Source of the DNA: Clostridium yunnanense
GTDB lineage: Bacteria > Bacillota > Clostridia > Clostridiales > Clostridiaceae
Length of the DNA stretch: 64,000 bases
Reading direction: 5' to 3'
NCBI RefSeq assembly: GCF_016595795.1
Contig: NZ_JAENHN010000037.1
Coordinates: 340,980-404,979, forward strand
This document shows positions 59,952 to 64,000 of this stretch, in pieces. How positions within the stretch are numbered: the first letter of the stretch is position 1; every line of letters begins with the position of its first letter. Under the pieces are notes generated by a model. That model worked only from the letters and a program-made list of their open reading frames with translations, was not told where the DNA came from and searched no databases. The translations under genes and the position numbers were made by a program.

Positions 59952-61340
59952 TTAAGCTTCAAAAGGAATGGTAACCATTACCTCTGTTCCTTTATTTTCT
60001 TCACTTTCTATTTGAAAAGTTCCTGAATGCATACTTATTATCTCATCACAAATAGATAAACCTATCCCATTTTGAGATTTAGAATTCTTACCTTTAAAGA
60101 ATTTTTCTTTAACTCTAGGAAGATCTTCCTTGCTTATGCCACAGCCGTCATCTTTAACTAAAAATTTCAGTGAATTATCTTCTTTATATACTCTTAACAA
60201 TACTTGACCATGGGAAGCTGTAAATTTGAAAGCATTATCCAACAAATTAATAAGAACCTGTTTTAGCCTGCCTGAATCAGCATTGATTGATGGCAAACCT
60301 TGCTCACAATCAACGATAAAGTTTATACCTTCTCTCTCAGCTCTTGGCCTTAGATATACATTAACATAGTCAACAAGCTGACCTATATCAACACTTTCTA
60401 TGTTTAAGTCTACTTTTCCAGACACAAATCTTGAAAAGTCTAGCAGTTCTTCTACCATAGCCGCTAGTCTATCTGATTCCTTTTCGATTATTTTGAACCC
60501 AGTATCAAGCATAGCTCTATCAGTTTCTTCATTATTAAGTACTATTGCCCAGCCTTTAATAGCCGTTAAAGGTGTCCTAAGTTCATGTGATACAGAAGAT
60601 ATGAAATCATTCTTTAGCTCATCCCTTTTTTTTAGCTCTTCGGCCATATAATCTAAGGTATTTGCTAGGCTACCTATTTCATCTAATCTTTTGCTATCAC
60701 TTCTAACCATTAAATCACCTATAGCCATTTTCTCAGCCACTTTAGTAACTTCCTTTATTGGATTGACTATACTATTAGCCAACACGTAACTTACAATTAC
60801 ACCTATAATAAAGACCATTACCCCAATAGATATAAAAATTATAGAAATACCTCTTATAGATTTATTCACTTCCTTAAGTGAAGTTAAAAACCGCAGAACA
60901 CCAACTACTTTTTCCCCCGAGGTTAAAGGATATGAAACTGCCATTACTTCATTTTTGTCATAAAAAACCTTACCTATCCATCTACCTTGTTGACCTGCCT
61001 TAGTAGCTTTTCTTACATCTGCAGTATCAATTACATCTCCTTCTTTAACTCCTAAGGAGTCCATTAGTAACTTTCCTTTATCGTCGAGTATTTGAACTTG
61101 AGCATTAGTTTGTTTCCAAAAAACATCTACATTATCATAAATATTTTCAACTAATGATGAAGAAGAAAAATACTTATTGTAAAAGTCAGCAGAAGTCTTT
61201 ACTTGATTTGATAACAAAGCTTCAGTATTATCATAGTAATACTTTCTTAGAAAGAATATGAATAGTACTTCTAAAAGAGTTACAGTAACGAAAACTGCTA
61301 CAAGAAAGTTTATAGTAATTTTGGTCTTAATACTAGTCAT
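59952..61340 (-). CDS. Membrane sensor histidine kinase (WalK/ResE type)
   Basis: The 462-residue kinase has two transmembrane segments (about 8-30 and 165-188) around an extracellular sensor. A HAMP domain (about 190-240) is followed by HisKA with the phospho-His in SSVSHELRTPLTAIKGW (about 252) and HATPase with NLLDNAFKF, DDGCGIS and GIGLSICDEI. It should phosphorylate the downstream-encoded OmpR-type regulator. AGGAGATG precedes the ATG. Partner genes flank it. Confidence 0.9.
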   Translation of the reverse strand: MTSIKTKITINFLVAVFVTVTLLEVLFIFFLRKYYYDNTEALLSNQVKTSADFYNKYFSSSSLVENIYDNVDVFWKQTNAQVQILDDKGKLLMDSLGVKEGDVIDTADVRKATKAGQQGRWIGKVFYDKNEVMAVSYPLTSGEKVVGVLRFLTSLKEVNKSIRGISIIFISIGVMVFIIGVIVSYVLANSIVNPIKEVTKVAEKMAIGDLMVRSDSKRLDEIGSLANTLDYMAEELKKRDELKNDFISSVSHELRTPLTAIKGWAIVLNNEETDRAMLDTGFKIIEKESDRLAAMVEELLDFSRFVSGKVDLNIESVDIGQLVDYVNVYLRPRAEREGINFIVDCEQGLPSINADSGRLKQVLINLLDNAFKFTASHGQVLLRVYKEDNSLKFLVKDDGCGISKEDLPRVKEKFFKGKNSKSQNGIGLSICDEIISMHSGTFQIESEENKGTEVMVTIPFEA

Positions 61341-61350
61341 ATTTCATCTC

Positions 61351-62037
61351 CTATTTCTTCCACCTGTATCCAGTTCCCCATACTGTTTCTATATATCTTG
61401 GGGTAGATGCCGAATCTTCTATCTTTGATCTAAGTCTTCTTATATTTACATCAACTATTTTAGGATCACCGAAAAAGTTCACACCCCATACTAAATTTAA
61501 AAGTTCATCTCTACTAAATGCCTTACCTGGGTTTTCAAGGAATATCTTCATAAGTAAAAATTCCTTAGGGGTAACATCGATTTCTATCTGTTTTTTAGAA
61601 AGTTTTTGCGAGTATAGATTCATTTCAAAAGGTTCTAAAATCAATTTATCTCCATCACTCTTGTCTACTTTTTCATCCATTCTTCTTAGTAGTGCTCTAA
61701 CTCTTAATGTTACTTCCATAGGATTGAATGGCTTAACTACATAATCATCAGCGCCAAATTCTAGTCCCATAATTCTATCCATGTCTTGCCCTTTTGCAGT
61801 GAGCATAATTATTCCCATATTAGGGTATTCTTTTCTAAGTCTCTCACATACCTTAAACCCATCAATTCCTGGAAGCATAACATCTAATATGGCTACATCA
61901 GGCTTCTCTAAAAGTGCCAATCTTATTCCTTCTTCACCGTTATTAGCTTCTATTACCTTATAATCATTTCTTTCAAAGTTTATCTTAAGAAAACCTCTTA
62001 TGCTATCTTCGTCCTCAACCAATAATATTTTTGACAT
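61351..62037 (-). CDS. OmpR-family response regulator
   Basis: The 228-residue regulator has a receiver domain (LLVEDEDSIRG, phospho-Asp in AILDVMLPGIDGF at about 52, Lys in VKPFNP at about 101). Its C-terminal winged helix (LTPKEFLLMKIFLENPGKAFSRDELLNLVWG-like, about 150-225) ends VDVNIRRLRSKIEDSASTPRYIETVWGTGYRWKK. It is the first gene of the operon, 10 bases before the kinase. It controls unknown targets. Confidence 0.9.
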   Translation of the reverse strand: MSKILLVEDEDSIRGFLKINFERNDYKVIEANNGEEGIRLALLEKPDVAILDVMLPGIDGFKVCERLRKEYPNMGIIMLTAKGQDMDRIMGLEFGADDYVVKPFNPMEVTLRVRALLRRMDEKVDKSDGDKLILEPFEMNLYSQKLSKKQIEIDVTPKEFLLMKIFLENPGKAFSRDELLNLVWGVNFFGDPKIVDVNIRRLRSKIEDSASTPRYIETVWGTGYRWKK

Positions 62038-62104
62038 ACCTACACCATCCTATATAAATAATAAGTGACTATAAATAAACATATATGCAATTAAATTCAA
62101 ACAA

Positions 62105-62155
62105 AATCATTTAATTCTAATAACTGCTCATATAGCATCTCCTGCATAACCACTT
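62105..62155 (-). repeat. Short repeat with CAGGAGATGCT core, copy 2
   Basis: Minus-strand match of 48527-48577; it lies about 70 bases upstream of the response regulator start, probably in its leader. Confidence 0.55.
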
Positions 62156-62210
62156 AATTCAAAAAAGCATAATCTAAATACAATATATGTTAGTGTGATT
62201 ATAACATATA

Positions 62211-62303
62211 GATGTCCATCTCGTACTAGAATTTATATCTTAAAATTTAATCATCAAGATCTATGAGCTTTAAAAATAAATCTCAAATTGAAGCAGTACA
62301 TCT
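62211..62303 (+). repeat. Chromosomal 95-nt repeat family, copy C
   Basis: It begins GATGTCCATCTCG and ends GAAGCAGTACATCTT. It shares GAGCTTTAAAAATAAAT with copies A and B. Confidence 0.55.
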
Positions 62304-62464
62304 TAAAGGGTTCCCATCTCTCATCTTAATTTGTACGTTCCTGAAAATTATCAGAGCTTTTAATATAGATTGAGTATGAATTAAGTTTTGGTATATGAAC
62401 CCTATATATAAAACTAGAAAAGTAGAGATGCACAATACTGCGCTCCCTACTTATAGCTTGTACA

Positions 62465-63415
62465 TTATTTTAATGTTCTAAACTCATATCCTTTATTTTT
62501 TAAATCTGCTATTATCTCAGGGAGAACCTCAGCAGTATTTTCTTTTCCATATGTATCGTGCATTAGTAGCACTAATTTTTGCTGATTCTTAAAGGTTTCT
62601 CTATATCTATTAAGCAGTTGTTCTTTAGATTTAGGCTTTCCTTCAGCATCTCCAATTAGTCCATTCCAATCTATGTATTTATATCCTATATCATCGAAAC
62701 GTTTGTTAGTTTCATCAACGCCTTTCCATGACATATGACCTCCTGGAAATCTTACTATTCTACTTCTAAAACCTTCTCCTAGTACTTTTCTCATTGCACT
62801 ATTATTTTCATCTAATTCAGCCATAAACTTGTCTGGATCAACCTTACCTCCAGGATATAGATTATTATATATATGTGTATATGTATGATTACCTATGGAA
62901 TTTCCGTCTTTATATGTATCTAAAAGAATTTGCTTTGCTCTAGGACTTTTTTCTAGTTCTTTTCCTACTATAAAAAATGTAGCTTTTATATCATTTTTTT
63001 TCAATATTTCCAAAACCTTAGGAGTTACTGTTGTTGAAGGTCCATCATCAAAAGTTAAAAAAGCAATTTTTTTACCATCATCTATTTTTATGTTTTTTGA
63101 TAAAAAATCTTGTATAGGACCTGCATCATAAGAAGTTTTATCTACTGTCAATTCCTTATTTATAAACTCTGTGAGCGATAAATTTGACTGTGCTGAATTA
63201 CCTACTGTTTCTTGTTTTACATTACTTTCAACTACAGATGCTTGTACAACTTCTCGCTTTACTATATTATGTCTATAATAAGCTGTAACAAATATTGAGG
63301 AAACAACTATTGTCCCTGCAAATAATATAATTCCATTAATCCGTTTCCTTATCTTCATTCGTTTCTTCCTCTTTCTTTTCATCCTTAGTTCACTACCTTC
63401 AACCAAAACCATCAT
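62465..63415 (-). CDS. Polysaccharide deacetylase, membrane anchored
   Basis: The 316-residue protein has a very basic N-terminus, a transmembrane segment (GIILFAGTIVVSSIFVTAYY, about 28-47) and a NodB domain with TFDDGPSTTVT (about 121-131), HTYTHIY zinc-site His (about 178-184), RFPGGHMSW and LLMHDTYG. It probably deacetylates peptidoglycan GlcNAc, as PgdA does. The start is uncertain: 63415, 63382 and a further ATG at 63358 are all possible, with AGGAG close to 63415. Confidence 0.85.
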   Translation of the reverse strand: MMVLVEGSELRMKRKRKKRMKIRKRINGIILFAGTIVVSSIFVTAYYRHNIVKREVVQASVVESNVKQETVGNSAQSNLSLTEFINKELTVDKTSYDAGPIQDFLSKNIKIDDGKKIAFLTFDDGPSTTVTPKVLEILKKNDIKATFFIVGKELEKSPRAKQILLDTYKDGNSIGNHTYTHIYNNLYPGGKVDPDKFMAELDENNSAMRKVLGEGFRSRIVRFPGGHMSWKGVDETNKRFDDIGYKYIDWNGLIGDAEGKPKSKEQLLNRYRETFKNQQKLVLLMHDTYGKENTAEVLPEIIADLKNKGYEFRTLK

Positions 63416-63786
63416 CTCCTACAATTTCATCATACAAATATAATGGATTTAAAATAACAACAAATCTGCTCTCCATAGTTAAATAATAAACTATATTATC
63501 GAGCGATAAATTACATTTTTATAAAAATAAATTACAATCCTGTAACATGTTGTCTTTATATAACAAAATAATTTTATTTTTACATATTTCTACAATACTT
63601 TAACTTTATTTTTCCATTTTATATACTAGTTTTACATTATTATGGTTTATATAAATTAATTATACATCAGTTTTGTTAATAAAAAAACATAATAAAACTT
63701 TTTTAGCATTACAATTTATGGAACTATATGATTTTTTACACAACAAAAAAACATCAGCTAATTATAACTGATGTATCAATTTCAAA
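63416..63786. other. Intergenic region upstream of the deacetylase
   Basis: This 371-base AT-rich region holds the deacetylase promoter and the tRNA-Asn terminator. No gene is visible. Confidence 0.45.
63744..63774 (-). terminator. Terminator of the rRNA/tRNA-Asn transcript
   Basis: ACATCAG (63751-63757) pairs with CTGATGT (63768-63774). The minus strand continues with TTTTTTTG. Confidence 0.85.
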
Positions 63787-63861
<75 letters not shown>

Positions 63862-63928
63862 ACATTATTTAATCAGAAAGATTATTCTTTCAAAATTGCA
63901 CTTAAGTTTACTTTGTAATAATTTGTTT

Positions 63929-64000
63929 TGGTCAAGCCCTCGACCTATTAGTATCGGTCAGCTGAACATGTTACCATGCTTACACCTCCGACCTATCAAC
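63929..64000 (-). rRNA. 23S ribosomal RNA, 3' end (partial)
   Basis: On the minus strand the sequence runs GTTGATAGGTCGGAGGTG ... TACTAATAGGTCGAGGGC to TTGACC, the conserved 3' terminus of bacterial 23S rRNA. The gene extends beyond the right edge. No 5S gene occurs between it and tRNA-Asn. Confidence 0.92.

Larger units (their letters stand above)
62038..62464. other. Intergenic region with three repeats
   Basis: It contains the CAGGAGATGCT repeat (62105-62155), repeat copy C (62211-62303) and a nested hairpin around 62317-62415 (AGGGTTC/GAACCCT, CTTAATT/AATTAAG). No gene is visible. Confidence 0.55.

Overview
The window reads as low-GC Clostridium (sensu stricto type) chromosome. The support is strong AT bias, AGGAGG-type ribosome sites, and clostridial families such as DUF1659, DUF2922, YvrJ, DUF4359, DUF5658, a DUF3794-like spore protein and an LtaS-type enzyme. 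The species cannot be fixed from sequence alone.

Layout. Positions 1-4288 are chromosomal backbone: a lipoprotein end, a probable spore-protein/glycosyltransferase pair, a DUF503 protein and an acyltransferase. Positions 4289-43387 form one integrated island of about 39 kb. It is bounded by a 37-bp direct repeat made of the 3' half of tRNA-Glu(CTC), with the intact tRNA and a tyrosine integrase at the right end. Positions 43388-64000 are backbone again: GNAT acetyltransferase, MupG-MurK wall-sugar recycling, HtrA protease, hydrolase-TsaD, a RusA-like nuclease, a SGNH hydrolase, an FAD oxidoreductase, a LytTR signalling cluster, a lipoteichoic-acid synthase, a lipoprotein/histidine kinase/response regulator operon, a polysaccharide deacetylase, tRNA-Asn and the 3' end of a 23S rRNA gene.

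The island has no phage structural genes. Its right end (36.6-43.4 kb) is a phage-like control and integration module: CI/Cro-like repressors with repeated operators, an excisionase-like protein, an antirepressor, a DnaD-like replication protein, and an integrase with a LexA-type box upstream. The remainder is accessory cargo rich in probable defence genes: a type I restriction-modification operon with a DUF45 metalloprotease; an HTH-MrcB-HNH endonuclease next to an EVE-like reader; a membrane-anchored UvrD helicase; a phosphoribosyltransferase/DprA/HAD operon; and a PIN/SEC-C operon. A second theme is a dispersed set of small clostridial genes (two DUF1659/DUF2922 pairs, YvrJ, a probable ribbon-helix-helix protein, a sigma-70-like factor, a LysM amidase). 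A GGCATATA motif near several of their starts may tie them together.

The most unusual content is noncoding. Gene-poor stretches at 5.9-7.0, 13.1-13.7 and 18.8-19.2 kb are packed with nested imperfect hairpins. They include two homologous elements of about 180 nt, in inverted orientation, whose sequence differences preserve base pairing. That pattern is expected of a structured RNA or a structure-dependent DNA element. The backbone carries different hairpin repeat families.
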